Source of the DNA: Paractinoplanes abujensis
Lineage (GTDB): Bacteria; Actinomycetota; Actinomycetes; Mycobacteriales; Micromonosporaceae
Direction: 5' to 3'
NCBI RefSeq assembly: GCF_014204895.1
Contig: NZ_JACHMF010000001.1
Coordinates: 5,332,001 to 5,396,000, forward strand
DNA: 64,000 bases
Shown: positions 34,960 through 43,794 of the stretch, piece after piece
Layout of the letters: each line of letters opens with the position of its first letter
How positions within the stretch are numbered: position 1 is the first letter of the stretch
Notes under the pieces: model-generated
The model's database searches: none
What the model was told of the DNA's origin: nothing
Seen by the model: only the letters and a program-made list of their open reading frames with translations
Program-made: the position numbers and the translations under genes

Positions 34960-35571
34960 TCACACCGGTGTGACATTCCCCGAGCCCCGATAGAGGCCCC
35001 GCTTGGCGATGTATTGCACGACACCGTCGGGCACCAGATACCACACCGGTTCGCCCTTGGCCACGCGTTCGCGGCACGCCGTCGACGAGATGGCCATGGC
35101 CGGCACCTCGACCAGGGTCACGCTGTCCTCGGGCAGGTGGTCGTCAGTGAGCTCGAAGCCGGGCCGGGTCACCCCGATGAAGTGCGCCGCGGCGAACATC
35201 TCGAGCGCGTCCTTCCAGCTCAGGATGCGGTTGAGCGCGTCCGCGCCGGTGATGAAGAACAGTGCGGCGTCGGCGCCGTAGACCGCGCGCATGTCGCGCA
35301 GGGTGTCGATGGTGTAGGTGGGGCCGTCGCGGTCGATGTCGGCCCGGCTGACGTGGAAGCGCGGGTTCGACGCGGTGGCGATGACCGTCATGAGGTAACG
35401 GTCCTCAGCCGGCGAGACCCGGCCCTTCTCGTACGGCGAACCGGTGGGCACGAAGACCACCTCGTCCAGGTCGAAGCGGGCCTGCACCTCGCTCGCGGCG
35501 ACCAGGTGACCGTGGTGGATGGGGTCGAACGTTCCACCCATGATCCCGATCCGGCGCCGACGCGATGACAT
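34960..35571 (-). CDS. nadD: Nicotinate-nucleotide adenylyltransferase
   Basis: The 203-residue protein from ATG 35571 has the nucleotidyltransferase motif [20 protein letters not shown] near residues 8-27 (GTFDPIHxGH) and the C-terminal [11 protein letters not shown] motif that binds the nucleotide. It makes deamido-NAD from NaMN and ATP in NAD biosynthesis. An in-frame ATG at 35589 would add six residues without a better ribosome site. It heads the nadD-rsfS-phosphatase cluster. Confidence 0.96.
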   Translation of the reverse strand: MSSRRRRIGIMGGTFDPIHHGHLVAASEVQARFDLDEVVFVPTGSPYEKGRVSPAEDRYLMTVIATASNPRFHVSRADIDRDGPTYTIDTLRDMRAVYGADAALFFITGADALNRILSWKDALEMFAAAHFIGVTRPGFELTDDHLPEDSVTLVEVPAMAISSTACRERVAKGEPVWYLVPDGVVQYIAKRGLYRGSGNVTPV

Positions 35572-35585
35572 CAGAAGAGAATAGA

Positions 35586-36698
35586 TCAACCGTCGAGGCG
35601 TTTACGGACGGCTGTCAGCAGATCATCCGCGGTGAACGGCTTCTCCAGCAGCGCCACGCCGGGCTCGAGCGTGCCGTCGGAGTGCAGGACAGGCTGGGCG
35701 TAACCCGACATGTAGAGCACCCGGGTGTCCGGCCGGCTGATCACCAAACGCTCGGCGAGATCCTTGCCCAGCATCCCGGGCATCACCACATCGCTGAGCA
35801 GCAGGTCGATGGCGCCCTCGTGCCGGGCGGCCAGGGCCAGCGCCTGCGGGCCGCCCTCGGCCGCGATCACCCGGTAGCCGGCGCCGGAGAGAATCCGCCC
35901 GGCCACGGCGCGCAGGCCCGCTTCGTCGTCGACGACCAGCAACGTCTCGCCGTGCCCGTCGGTGACGACAGGATCAGCGGCGGGAGCGACGAACCCCGGC
36001 GAGGCGGGCGGCAGCAGCACGGTGACCGTCGTGCCCAGGCCGGGCGACGACGAGATGCTCACCTCGCCGCCGGCCTGGGTGACGATGCCGTAGACCATGG
36101 CCAGCCCCAGCCCGGTGCCCTCGCCGTTGGGCTTGGTGGTGAAGAACGGCTCGAACGCGCGGTCGGCGACGTCGGCGCTCATCCCCCGCCCCGAGTCGCT
36201 GACCCGCAGCCGCACCCGGTCGTCGGCGCAGCCGGTGTCGATCACCAGGTTGCCGCCCGCGGGCATCGCGTCCCGGGCGTTGTGCGCGAGGTTGACCAGC
36301 ATCTGCTCGATCTGAGCGGGGTCGCAGTGCACCGGCGGCAGCCCCGGGCCGGGCCGGACGATCAGGGCGACGCGCTCGCCGATCGTGCGGCGCAGCGTCC
36401 CCTCGAGCCCGGCCACGAACCCGTTGAGGTCGAGCACCTCGGGCCGCACGACCTCGCGCCGGGCGAACGCGAGCAGCTGGTGCGTGAGGTGGGTGGCCCG
36501 CTCGCCGGCCCGGATGACCTGCCGGGCGTCGGCGGCGATCATCCGCACGTCGGGCTGCTCGGACTCCGCCTCCTCGACGACGAAGCTCGCGTAGTTGACG
36601 ATCACGCCGAGGATGTTGTTGAAGTCGTGCGCAACCCCGCCGGCCAGCTGCCCCAGGCTCTCCAGCCGCTGATTGCGCACCTCCTCGGACAACTCCAC
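35586..36698 (-). CDS. Sensorless hybrid histidine kinase with C-terminal receiver
   Basis: From GTG 36698 the protein is about 370 residues. A HisKA-type helix with the phospho-acceptor His in [14 protein letters not shown] lies near residues 17-30. HATPase_c follows, with [11 protein letters not shown] (N box), VSDSGRGM and [15 protein letters not shown] (G boxes). A receiver domain from about residue 250 has VVDDE and the phospho-Asp in [11 protein letters not shown]. There is no PAS, GAF or membrane domain in front, so the input must come from a partner protein. A GTG at 36728 is an alternative start. No cognate regulator lies adjacent; pepN, immediately upstream (stop 36733), is probably co-transcribed. 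Confidence 0.88.
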   Translation of the reverse strand: MELSEEVRNQRLESLGQLAGGVAHDFNNILGVIVNYASFVVEEAESEQPDVRMIAADARQVIRAGERATHLTHQLLAFARREVVRPEVLDLNGFVAGLEGTLRRTIGERVALIVRPGPGLPPVHCDPAQIEQMLVNLAHNARDAMPAGGNLVIDTGCADDRVRLRVSDSGRGMSADVADRAFEPFFTTKPNGEGTGLGLAMVYGIVTQAGGEVSISSSPGLGTTVTVLLPPASPGFVAPAADPVVTDGHGETLLVVDDEAGLRAVAGRILSGAGYRVIAAEGGPQALALAARHEGAIDLLLSDVVMPGMLGKDLAERLVISRPDTRVLYMSGYAQPVLHSDGTLEPGVALLEKPFTADDLLTAVRKRLDG

Positions 36699-36732
36699 GC
36701 CCCACCCTAACGAGGAGGAGCCGCCCACAAGG

Positions 36733-39228
36733 TCAGAAGCGCGCAGCCAGGGCCCGCCTCAGGTCGTCGTCGGCGTCGAGCACCACGCGCCGCAGGATCG
36801 GGTCGAGCTCGTCGTCGGCGAGCAGCCGGGCCGCCAGCTCGCGGGTCTGCGGCTCGACGACCACTGACGGGTACGCCGCCGCGGCCGTCCGCTCGGCGCT
36901 CATGCCGTTGCGGATCCGCATCATCTCCGGCATCTCGGCGAAGTAGCGGGCCACGTACGGCCGTACGAGGTCGATCTGCTCGGTCTGCCAGAAGCCGGAG
37001 GCGGTCATCTCGACGAGCCGGTTCGACAGCGTGGCGTCCGAGATGATCGCGGCCCACGCGGCCGCCTTGGCCTCCGGGTCCGGGCGGGCGGCCCGGCAGC
37101 GGGCGGCCCACTGCTCGCCGGTCGAGCTGCGGTCCCGCGCGAACTCGGCCTCGATCACGTCGAGATCGGCCGCGCCCAGCACCGCCAGGCGATAGATGAT
37201 CAGCCAGCGCAGGTCGGCGTCGACCGGCAGGCCCTCGGGCACGTTGCGCCCGGCCAGCCAGTCGTGCAGGCGCCCGGTGTCGACGGTGGCGCCGATCAGG
37301 CCGCGCGCGGCGGCCAGCTGACGCGATCCGCCCGGCTCGGAGGCGGCGAGCAGCCGGTCGGCGGCCTGCGCGACCAGTTCCAGGGCGGCCGGGCGGGTCT
37401 GCCGGGTGGAGTAGCGGTCGACCAGGCTGCGGGTGGCCCGCAGCACGTCCTCGACGATGACCACCTCGGACTCCACCGGCAGCGCGGCCAGCACCAGCGT
37501 GACCAGCTCGGCTACCGGGCGTTCGCCGTCGACGACCGCGTCCAGCGTGGCCGCCCACAGCACGGCCCGGGCCAGCGAGTCGCCCAGCAGCGGCAACACG
37601 ACGGGAACGGCGGCATCCGACTTCTCGTCCAGCCGGATCTTCGCGTACGTAAGGTCCCCGTCGTTGAGCAGCAGCAGGTCGGCCACCGGCTCGCCGGTCA
37701 GCTCGGGCACCTCCGTACGACCGGTGGCCTGCACCTCGACCTCGATCAGCTTGCGCCGTTGCACCGTGCCGTCGGCGCGGTGGTCCCACAGGCCGATGCC
37801 GATCCGGTGCGGGCGCAGCGCCGGGTGGGCGTCGGGCGCGGTCTGGAGCACCGCCACCGACGAGTAGGCGCCCCCGGAGTCCGAGACCGTCAGCCGCAGC
37901 GTGTTGACCTGGGCCCGGCGCAGCCACACGTCGGCCCAGGCGGTGAGGTCGCGCCCGCTCGCCGCGGACAGCGCACCCAGCAGGTCGGCCAGGGTCGCGT
38001 TGCCGTACGCGTGCGCCGCGAAGTGCGCGTTCACCCCGGCCCGGAACGCTTCGTCGCCCACCCACGCCACGAGCTGCTTGAGCACGGCCGCGCCCTTGGC
38101 GTACGAGATGCCGTCGAAGTTGAGCAGCGCCTGGTCGGTGTCGCTGACCTCGGCCGGCGCCACCGGATGGGTCGAGGGGTGCTGGTCGGCCCGCAGGCCC
38201 CACGCCTTGCGCTGCATGGCGAAGGTCGTCCACGTGCCCGCGTACCGGGTCGCCTCGGACGCGATGCGCGTGCCCATGTACTCCGCGAACGACTCGTTCA
38301 GCCACAGGTCGTCCCACCAGGCCATGGTCACCAGGTCGCCGAACCACATGTGCGCCATCTCGTGGGAGATCACGTTGGCCCGGTGCTCGCGATCGCTCTC
38401 GGTGACCGCCGAACGGTGGATGAACTCGTCGCGGAACACGACCAGCCCGGGGTACTCCATCGCGCCGAAGTTGAACTCGGGGGCGAACGCCTGCTGGTAG
38501 TGGCCGAACGGATAGCGGATGTCGAAGATCTCGTGGTAGCGGTCGAGGCACTGCTTGGTGATCTCGAAGATCTCGGGCGCGTCGGCCTCGAGCGCCTCGG
38601 CCAGCGCGGCCCGGGCGTACAGGGCCAGCGGGATGCCGTCGTGCGAGTCGGTGACCTCGTGGTACGGCCCGGCGATGAGCGAGCACAGGTAGGTCGGGAT
38701 CGGCTTGGTCGGCGCGAACTCCCACCGCCCGTCGCGGCTCGACACCAGTGGCCCGTTCGCCGCGACCCGCCAGTTCGCGGGCGCGGTGACGCTGAGCCGG
38801 TAGGACGCCTTGAGGTCGGGCTGGTCGAACGCGGGCAGGATCCGGCCCGCGTTGTTGATGAACATGTGCTGGTAGAGGTAGATCGAGCCGTCGGCCGGGT
38901 CGACGTGCTTGTGCAGGCCCTCGCCGGTGTTCGAGTAGCGCATGACGGCCTCGACGGCGAGCTCGTTGGACGCGGCCAGGCCGGTCAGCTCGATCCGCCC
39001 GTCGGTGAGCACCGACTCGGGCAGCGGCGCTCCGTTCAGCGTCATCTTGGCCACGGACACGGGCTCGAACTCGAGGAACGTCGAGGAGCCGTCCCGGGCG
39101 CCGAAGCGCACCACCGTCCGCGCGCCGAAGGTGTCCCCCTCGGCGGTCAGATCGAGATCGACCTCGTACTCGTGGACATCGACGGTGGCGGCCCGGGCGG
39201 TGGCCTCGGCGCGGGTCAAACTCGGCAT
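36733..39228 (-). CDS. pepN: Aminopeptidase N (M1 family metallopeptidase)
   Basis: The 831-residue protein from ATG 39228 has the M1 layout. GAMEYPG, which binds the substrate N-terminus, precedes the zinc motif HEMAHMWFGD with H289, E290 and H293, and E312 in WLNESFAEY is the third ligand. A long C-terminal ERAP1-like helical domain follows. It removes N-terminal residues from peptides in the cytoplasm. Its promoter must lie in the 46 bp that separate it from the divergent trp leader peptide. The longer frame with an ATG at 39288 would run across that leader and is not favoured. Confidence 0.95.
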   Translation of the reverse strand: MPSLTRAEATARAATVDVHEYEVDLDLTAEGDTFGARTVVRFGARDGSSTFLEFEPVSVAKMTLNGAPLPESVLTDGRIELTGLAASNELAVEAVMRYSNTGEGLHKHVDPADGSIYLYQHMFINNAGRILPAFDQPDLKASYRLSVTAPANWRVAANGPLVSSRDGRWEFAPTKPIPTYLCSLIAGPYHEVTDSHDGIPLALYARAALAEALEADAPEIFEITKQCLDRYHEIFDIRYPFGHYQQAFAPEFNFGAMEYPGLVVFRDEFIHRSAVTESDREHRANVISHEMAHMWFGDLVTMAWWDDLWLNESFAEYMGTRIASEATRYAGTWTTFAMQRKAWGLRADQHPSTHPVAPAEVSDTDQALLNFDGISYAKGAAVLKQLVAWVGDEAFRAGVNAHFAAHAYGNATLADLLGALSAASGRDLTAWADVWLRRAQVNTLRLTVSDSGGAYSSVAVLQTAPDAHPALRPHRIGIGLWDHRADGTVQRRKLIEVEVQATGRTEVPELTGEPVADLLLLNDGDLTYAKIRLDEKSDAAVPVVLPLLGDSLARAVLWAATLDAVVDGERPVAELVTLVLAALPVESEVVIVEDVLRATRSLVDRYSTRQTRPAALELVAQAADRLLAASEPGGSRQLAAARGLIGATVDTGRLHDWLAGRNVPEGLPVDADLRWLIIYRLAVLGAADLDVIEAEFARDRSSTGEQWAARCRAARPDPEAKAAAWAAIISDATLSNRLVEMTASGFWQTEQIDLVRPYVARYFAEMPEMMRIRNGMSAERTAAAAYPSVVVEPQTRELAARLLADDELDPILRRVVLDADDDLRRALAARF

Positions 39229-39274
39229 TCGACCATCATCCGATACGCGTTTCTCCGCTGCTATCGTGGGTTCC

Positions 39275-39310
39275 ATGCGCTGTGCCAATCGTGCCTGGTG
39301 GCTGCCCTGA
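39275..39310 (+). CDS. trp leader peptide of trpS (MRCANRAWWLP)
   Basis: ATG 39275 opens an 11-codon frame that carries two adjacent Trp codons (39296-39301) just before its stop TGA (39308-39310). No other stretch nearby has such Trp density, and it sits directly in front of a terminator/antiterminator pair and a tryptophanyl-tRNA synthetase gene. This is the textbook design of a ribosome-mediated attenuation leader. A TATCGT box at 39262 could place the transcript start almost at the ATG, so the leader may be translated with little or no 5' UTR. That last point is speculative. Confidence 0.85.
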   Translation: MRCANRAWWLP

Positions 39311-39311
39311 C

Positions 39312-39367
39312 GGGCGGCTCACCCACACGCGCACTCATCGCGGCCGCCCCTTCCCGGGCGGCCTTTT
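39312..39367 (+). promoter_or_regulatory. Transcription attenuator of trpS
   Basis: GGCCGCCC (39342-39349) and GGGCGGCC (39356-39363) form an 8-bp hairpin with a 6-base loop followed by TTTT (39364-39367), an intrinsic terminator. GGGCGGC (39312-39318), immediately after the leader stop codon, is complementary to GCCGCCC (39343-39349) and can form a competing antiterminator. A ribosome stalled on the Trp codons would leave 39312-39318 mostly free; one reaching the stop codon would cover it. Low charged tRNA-Trp should therefore raise trpS transcription. Confidence 0.85.
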
Positions 39368-39411
39368 CGTGTCTCCGGGAGAGGTCGGCCTGACCCCGGA
39401 GGAGAAAGACC

Positions 39412-40374
39412 ATGACTCGTCGGCTCACCGGCTTCCAGCCCACCGGCCACCTGCACCTCGGCAACTTGATCGGCGCCATGCGACCCCTGGTGGCCGCGCA
39501 GGACAGACCCTCGATCGCGATGATCGCCGACCTGCACGCGCTCACCATGGAGCACGATCCGCAAGCCGTACGCGCGAACACCCTGACCGTCGCCACGGTG
39601 CTGCTCGCCGCGGGGGTCGATCCGCAGCGCACCCCGATCATCGCCAACTCCCAGGTGCCCGAGCACACCGAACTGCATTATCTGCTCGAGTGCGTGACCG
39701 GCTACGGCGAGGCGGCCCGCATGATCCAGTTCAAGGAGAAGTCGGCCGCCGGCGGCACTGTGCGGCTCAGCCTGCTCACCTATCCCGTGCTCATGGCGGC
39801 TGACATTCTCCTGCACGACATCGACGAGGTCCCCGTGGGTGAGGATCAAAGTCAACATCTCGAGCTGGCCCGTACGATCGCCACCCGCTTCAATGCCCGC
39901 TACGGCGCGACGTTCGTGGTGCCCGAGGGCATCCGCCCCGAAGCGGCCGCGCGGATCATGGATCTGGCCGACCCGGTCCGCAAGATGAGCAAGAGCGCAC
40001 CCTCACCGGCGGGCCGGATCGGGCTCCTCGACCCGCCCGAGACGATCCGCAAGGTCATCTCGCGGGCGGTCACCGACACCGCGGGCGTGGTCCGGCACGA
40101 CCGGGAGGGCCAGCCCGGGGTCACCAACCTGCTGGAGATCCTGCGGGCCTGCTCCGGCCGCGACCCCGGCGAGCTCACGTCCTACGGCGCGCTCAAGCGG
40201 GAGGTGACCGACGCCGTCGAGGCGGTGCTCGCGCCGATCAGGGCCCGCTACGCCGAGCTGTTGCAAGACCCTTCCCACGTACGTGAGGTGCTCGCCCGGG
40301 GCAAGGCGTTCGTGCGGCCACGGGCGGCCGAGACCGTACGGCGTACGCGGGCCGCCATCGGGCTACTGGACTAA
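39412..40374 (+). CDS. trpS: Tryptophanyl-tRNA synthetase, probably the auxiliary attenuation-controlled type
   Basis: The 320-residue class Ic synthetase has the HIGH-like HLHLGN at residues 13-18 and KMSKS at 191-195. A GGAGGAG ribosome site precedes the ATG. The N-terminus (TGFQPTGHLHLGN) differs from the housekeeping actinobacterial form, which as I recall reads TADSFHLGN. In Streptomyces coelicolor an auxiliary, indolmycin-resistant TrpRS is known to be controlled by ribosome-mediated attenuation, and the leader found here has that design. So this may be a second, antibiotic-tolerant TrpRS. Resistance cannot be read from the sequence with certainty. Its stop overlaps the convergent acetyltransferase gene by 12 bp. 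Confidence 0.93.
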   Translation: MTRRLTGFQPTGHLHLGNLIGAMRPLVAAQDRPSIAMIADLHALTMEHDPQAVRANTLTVATVLLAAGVDPQRTPIIANSQVPEHTELHYLLECVTGYGEAARMIQFKEKSAAGGTVRLSLLTYPVLMAADILLHDIDEVPVGEDQSQHLELARTIATRFNARYGATFVVPEGIRPEAAARIMDLADPVRKMSKSAPSPAGRIGLLDPPETIRKVISRAVTDTAGVVRHDREGQPGVTNLLEILRACSGRDPGELTSYGALKREVTDAVEAVLAPIRARYAELLQDPSHVREVLARGKAFVRPRAAETVRRTRAAIGLLD

Positions 40375-40767
40375 CGCGACCAGCCGCTTCTCGAAGACGT
40401 CGGGCCCGGCGACCTCGTGGTAGCCGGAGGATTGGAACAGGGCGATCGCCGCGGCCGACAGGGTGGCCGTCATCAGGCGCATGACGGGCCGGCCGGCGGC
40501 GAGCGCCTCCTCCTCGATCGTGACGATCATCTGCCGGGCCAGGCCACGGCCCCGGAACGACGGGCGCACGTAGAGGCGGTGGAGTTCGGCCACGCCGGGT
40601 TCGGGCAGCGGCCGCCAGGCCCCGCAGGCCACGCCCCGGCCGTCGACGGTGCCCACGACATACGCAGCCTGGTCGTCGGGCCAGAACGCCGGACCACCCT
40701 CATGCTGCTGGGCCGCGACGAGGGCGGCCAGCTCGGGGTCCAGAGCGGGTCTGGCTTCGATCAACAC
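40363..40767 (-). CDS. GNAT family N-acetyltransferase
   Basis: The 134-residue GNAT-fold protein has ELHRLYVRPSFRGRGLARQMIVTIEEEA (near 62-89), which is the acetyl-CoA-binding motif A, and ends with ALFQSSGYHEV. No substrate-specific feature is visible. It converges on trpS with a 12-bp overlap of the coding ends. Confidence 0.88.
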   Translation of the reverse strand: MLIEARPALDPELAALVAAQQHEGGPAFWPDDQAAYVVGTVDGRGVACGAWRPLPEPGVAELHRLYVRPSFRGRGLARQMIVTIEEEALAAGRPVMRLMTATLSAAAIALFQSSGYHEVAGPDVFEKRLVALVQ

Positions 40768-40780
40768 GCCGTGACCCTAA

Positions 40781-40805
40781 GCAACCACCCTTTCCGGATG
40801 GTTGC
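40781..40805 (-). terminator. Possible obgE terminator stem-loop
   Basis: GCAACCA (40781-40787) pairs with TGGTTGC (40799-40805), a 7-bp stem with an 11-base loop, 19 bp downstream of the obgE stop on the minus strand. It is only moderately stable and lacks a T-run. Confidence 0.4.
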
Positions 40806-40823
40806 GTGAAGCTGGCCTGCGCC

Positions 40824-42320
40824 CTATTCGTCGGTGTCGTCCTCATCGGTGACCAGGACGGGACGCTGCGCGTTCGACACCGTCGTGACCGTGCCGTCGG
40901 GCGCCATGTGCAGCAGTTCGTCGTCCGAGCGGACCCGGCGGGCCTTGCGGGCGGCCAGCCGGTCGGCGGCGGAGGCGCGGTGGTTCTCGTCCTCGAGGCG
41001 GATGTCGGTGCCGCGCGGGCCCGACACGTACTCGCCGGCGTTGGGCTGCCAGTCGAACTCGCGCTCACCGATCCGTACGGGGTCGCCGGCCTGGGCGCCC
41101 TTCTTGCCCAGCGCCTCCTCGACGCCGAGCCGGTCGAGCCGGTCGGCCAGGAAGCCCACGGCCTCGTCGTTGTCGAAGTTGGTCTGCCGGACCCAGCGCT
41201 CGACCTTGGCCCCGCGGACCACGAAGACGCCGTCGGCGTCCTGCTCGATCGTGAAGCCGGAGTCGTCGACCGCCTTGGGCCGCACGATGACCCGGCTCGG
41301 CTCGGGCGCGGGCTGCTCGAGGCGGTGCTGCTTGACCGTCTCGGCCAGCGCGAAGGTCAGTTCCCGGAGGCCCTCGCGGGTGACCGCGCTGACCTCGAAG
41401 ACGCGATAGCCGCGGGCCTCGAGGTCGGGCTTGACCATGTCGGCCAGGTCGCGGCCGTCCGGGATGTCGATCTTGTTGAGCACCACGAGCCGGGGCCGTT
41501 CCTCCAGGCCCCCGTACGCCGCCAGTTCCGCCTCGATGGCGTCGAGATCGGCCAGCGGGTCGCGCTCGATCTCGGGCGCCGCCGCGTCGAGCACGTGCAC
41601 CAGCACCGAGGTGCGCTCGATGTGCCGCAGGAACTGCATGCCGAGGCCCTTGCCGGTGGCCGCGCCCGGGATCAGGCCGGGCACGTCGGCCACGGTGAAG
41701 GTCTCGTCGCCCGCCTGCACCACGCCCAGGTTGGGCACCAGCGTCGTGAACGGGTAGTCGGCGATCTTGGGCTTGGCCGCCGAGATGACCGAGATCAGCG
41801 ACGACTTGCCGGCCGAGGGGAAGCCCACCAGGCCCACGTCGGCGACGCTCTTGAGCTCGAGCACGGCGTCGAGGCTGTCGCCGGGCTCGCCCAGCTCGGC
41901 GAAGCCCGGCACCTTGCGGCGGGTGTTGGCCAGCGAGGCGTTGCCCCGCCCACCCCGGCCCCCGCGGGCCACCTCGAAGGTGGTGCCGGCGCCGATCAGG
42001 TCGGCCAGCACCTCACCGTCCACGGTCTGCACGACCGTGCCGTCCGGCACCTTGAGCACGAGGTCCTTGCCGTTGGCGCCGTCGCGGTTGGCGCCCGCCC
42101 CGCCGCCGCCGTTGGAGGCCTTGACGTGCGGGTGGAAGTGGAAGTCGAGCAGCGTGTGGATCTGCGGGTCGACCACCAGCGTGATGCCGCCGCCGTGCCC
42201 GCCGTTGCCACCGTCGGGACCGCCCAGCGGCTTGAACTTCTCGCGGCGGACCGAGACGCAACCGTGCCCGCCGTCACCGGCCTGCAGGTGCAGCACGACG
42301 CGATCGACGAACGTGGTCAC
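40824..42320 (-). CDS. obgE: GTPase Obg/CgtA
   Basis: The 498-residue protein has the Obg glycine-rich fold (residues 1-160, [17 protein letters not shown] and the GGDGG-like loops), then the GTPase domain with [20 protein letters not shown] and [10 protein letters not shown]-terminal OCT-like domain is followed by an extended acidic/basic tail. Obg acts in 50S subunit assembly and stress or ppGpp signalling. It follows rplU-rpmA, the near-universal order. A perfect terminator hairpin stands between rpmA and obgE, so obgE either relies on read-through or has its own promoter. Confidence 0.97.
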   Translation of the reverse strand: MTTFVDRVVLHLQAGDGGHGCVSVRREKFKPLGGPDGGNGGHGGGITLVVDPQIHTLLDFHFHPHVKASNGGGGAGANRDGANGKDLVLKVPDGTVVQTVDGEVLADLIGAGTTFEVARGGRGGRGNASLANTRRKVPGFAELGEPGDSLDAVLELKSVADVGLVGFPSAGKSSLISVISAAKPKIADYPFTTLVPNLGVVQAGDETFTVADVPGLIPGAATGKGLGMQFLRHIERTSVLVHVLDAAAPEIERDPLADLDAIEAELAAYGGLEERPRLVVLNKIDIPDGRDLADMVKPDLEARGYRVFEVSAVTREGLRELTFALAETVKQHRLEQPAPEPSRVIVRPKAVDDSGFTIEQDADGVFVVRGAKVERWVRQTNFDNDEAVGFLADRLDRLGVEEALGKKGAQAGDPVRIGEREFDWQPNAGEYVSGPRGTDIRLEDENHRASAADRLAARKARRVRSDDELLHMAPDGTVTTVSNAQRPVLVTDEDDTDE

Positions 42321-42338
42321 TGCTCAACTCCTTCGAAG

Positions 42339-42380
42339 AAAAACAAAGCGGGCCGCGGACCCGGAGGTCCGCGGCCCGCT
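42339..42380 (-). terminator. Strong intrinsic terminator between rpmA and obgE
   Basis: AGCGGGCCGCGGACC (42347-42361) and its exact reverse complement (42366-42380) make a 15-bp stem with a 4-base loop. On the minus strand the hairpin is followed by TTTGTTTTTC (complement of 42338-42347), one of the few classical T-tract terminators in this GC-rich window. Confidence 0.9.
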
Positions 42381-42390
42381 CAGATAAAAA

Positions 42391-42648
42391 CTACTCCGCG
42401 GCCGGGACGATGCTGACGGTCTTGCGACCGCGCTTCGTGCCGAACAGCACATTGCCGGTCGCGAGCGCGAACAGCGTGTCGTCGCCACCCCGGCCGACCA
42501 GGTCGCCCGGGTGGAACTTCGTGCCGCGCTGGCGGATCAGGATCTCGCCGGCGCTGACCAGCTGGCCACCGAACCGCTTGACGCCGAGCCGCTGGGCGGC
42601 GGAGTCACGACCGTTACGGGAGCTGGATGCACCCTTTTTGTGAGCCAT
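42391..42648 (-). CDS. rpmA: Ribosomal protein bL27
   Basis: The 85-residue protein begins [16 protein letters not shown], the mature-type L27 N-terminus that reaches the peptidyl transferase centre, and continues with [16 protein letters not shown]. It lies 8 bp after rplU and is followed by a strong terminator. Confidence 0.98.
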   Translation of the reverse strand: MAHKKGASSSRNGRDSAAQRLGVKRFGGQLVSAGEILIRQRGTKFHPGDLVGRGGDDTLFALATGNVLFGTKRGRKTVSIVPAAE

Positions 42649-42656
42649 GAGTGGTC

Positions 42657-42971
42657 CTACTTCCCGCTCTTGATGCCGGTGACCTTGATCTTGGTCAGCG
42701 GCTGACGGTGCCCCTGACGCTTGTGGTAACCGGTCTTGTTCTTGAACTTGTGGATCCGGATCTTCGGACCCTTGGTGTGCTCGGCGATCTCGCCGGACAC
42801 CGTCACCTTGGCAAGCTTGGCCGCGTCGGTCACCAGGTTGTCACCGTCGACGAGGAGGACTGCGGCGAGCGTCAGCGAGTCGCCGGGCACACCCGCGAGC
42901 TTCTCGACCTCGATCACGTCGCCCTCGGCAACCTTGTACTGCTTGCCGCCGGTCTTGACGATCGCGTACAT
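42657..42971 (-). CDS. rplU: Ribosomal protein bL21
   Basis: The 104-residue protein ([18 protein letters not shown] start, [17 protein letters not shown] toward the end) is canonical L21. It is first in the rplU-rpmA unit. The 180-bp upstream region has a small hairpin (CAGCGA-AT-CGCTG around 42997-43010) of unknown meaning. Confidence 0.98.
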   Translation of the reverse strand: MYAIVKTGGKQYKVAEGDVIEVEKLAGVPGDSLTLAAVLLVDGDNLVTDAAKLAKVTVSGEIAEHTKGPKIRIHKFKNKTGYHKRQGHRQPLTKIKVTGIKSGK

Positions 42972-43153
42972 CGGACGCGGACTCCCTGAGACTTACGCAG
43001 CGAATCGCTGCTTGGCGGATGAAGCTGAGGATCTCGGCCACGGCCAGGATGTTGCACCGCCCGCACGAGAACATGGCGCCTAGAAAAGCGCCGTCCGAAA
43101 GCGTACTTCATGAGTGGGGCCGATCCCAAACCGGGGCCACACGCCGGTGCAGG

Positions 43154-43672
43154 TCAGCCCTTTCCGCACGCCTTGTCCAGCTTGGCCGTCAACGCCGCCA
43201 TCTTGTCGGTGTCGAGCTTCTCGATGTCGCCCTTGAGCGCCTTGACCTGCGTACTCATGCCGGTGAGGGCCGACTTGAGCGTGGTGTCGGTCGTGATCGC
43301 GGCCATGTTCGTGAGGGCGAACGAGAAGTTCTCCACGTCGCGGGCGATCTTCTGGGCGGCCTGCTGCTTGGCCTCAGCGCCCTTGCTCGCCGCCTCGATC
43401 TTGAGCTTGTAGTCGTCGGCGAACAGCTTGCCGAAGCTGGTGGTCGTGCGGCCGGCCTGGGCGCAGATCTGCTTGGTGTCGCCGGTGAGCGCGGCGTCGG
43501 CGGCGGCCGCGGCGGCGGGGTCGGCCGGCGCCGGGGCGACCGCCGGGTTGGTGCCGGCCGCCGGGGCCGGGCTGCCGTCCGGGGCGGCGTCGTCGGAGCA
43601 GGCGGCCGTGAAGGTCAGCGCGCCCAGGGCGACGCACACGGCGAGGCCTCGGCGCGGGGAGATGCGGTGCAT
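43154..43672 (-). CDS. Secreted lipoprotein with helical domain, function unknown
   Basis: The 172-residue protein has a lipoprotein signal (RRGLAVCVALGALTFTAAC, lipobox Cys near residue 25), an Ala/Pro linker to about residue 58, then an Ala/Lys-rich helical domain. It has two cysteines, in KQICAQAG and at the end in KACGKG, likely joined by a disulfide. This resembles small cell-surface helical bundles common in Actinoplanes-like bacteria. No specific role can be inferred; it stands between rplU and the RNase E gene. Confidence 0.82.
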   Translation of the reverse strand: MHRISPRRGLAVCVALGALTFTAACSDDAAPDGSPAPAAGTNPAVAPAPADPAAAAAADAALTGDTKQICAQAGRTTTSFGKLFADDYKLKIEAASKGAEAKQQAAQKIARDVENFSFALTNMAAITTDTTLKSALTGMSTQVKALKGDIEKLDTDKMAALTAKLDKACGKG

Positions 43673-43794
43673 GGGGGCTCGGTCTCCTCGGGGAAGGGGG
43701 GAAGAGATCCCGAGAGAGTAACCGACATCACGACGGAAGCGGCCCGGTCAGTTAACTTTCTTTACCGAACCGCTCCCCGTCGATCAGCCTGCGA

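Noticed and set aside
42972..43153. Possible ribosomal-protein leader (L21-type) before rplU
   Set aside because: There is only a small CAGCGA/TCGCTG hairpin; the known L21 leaders I recall are from Firmicutes and I cannot match their structure here.
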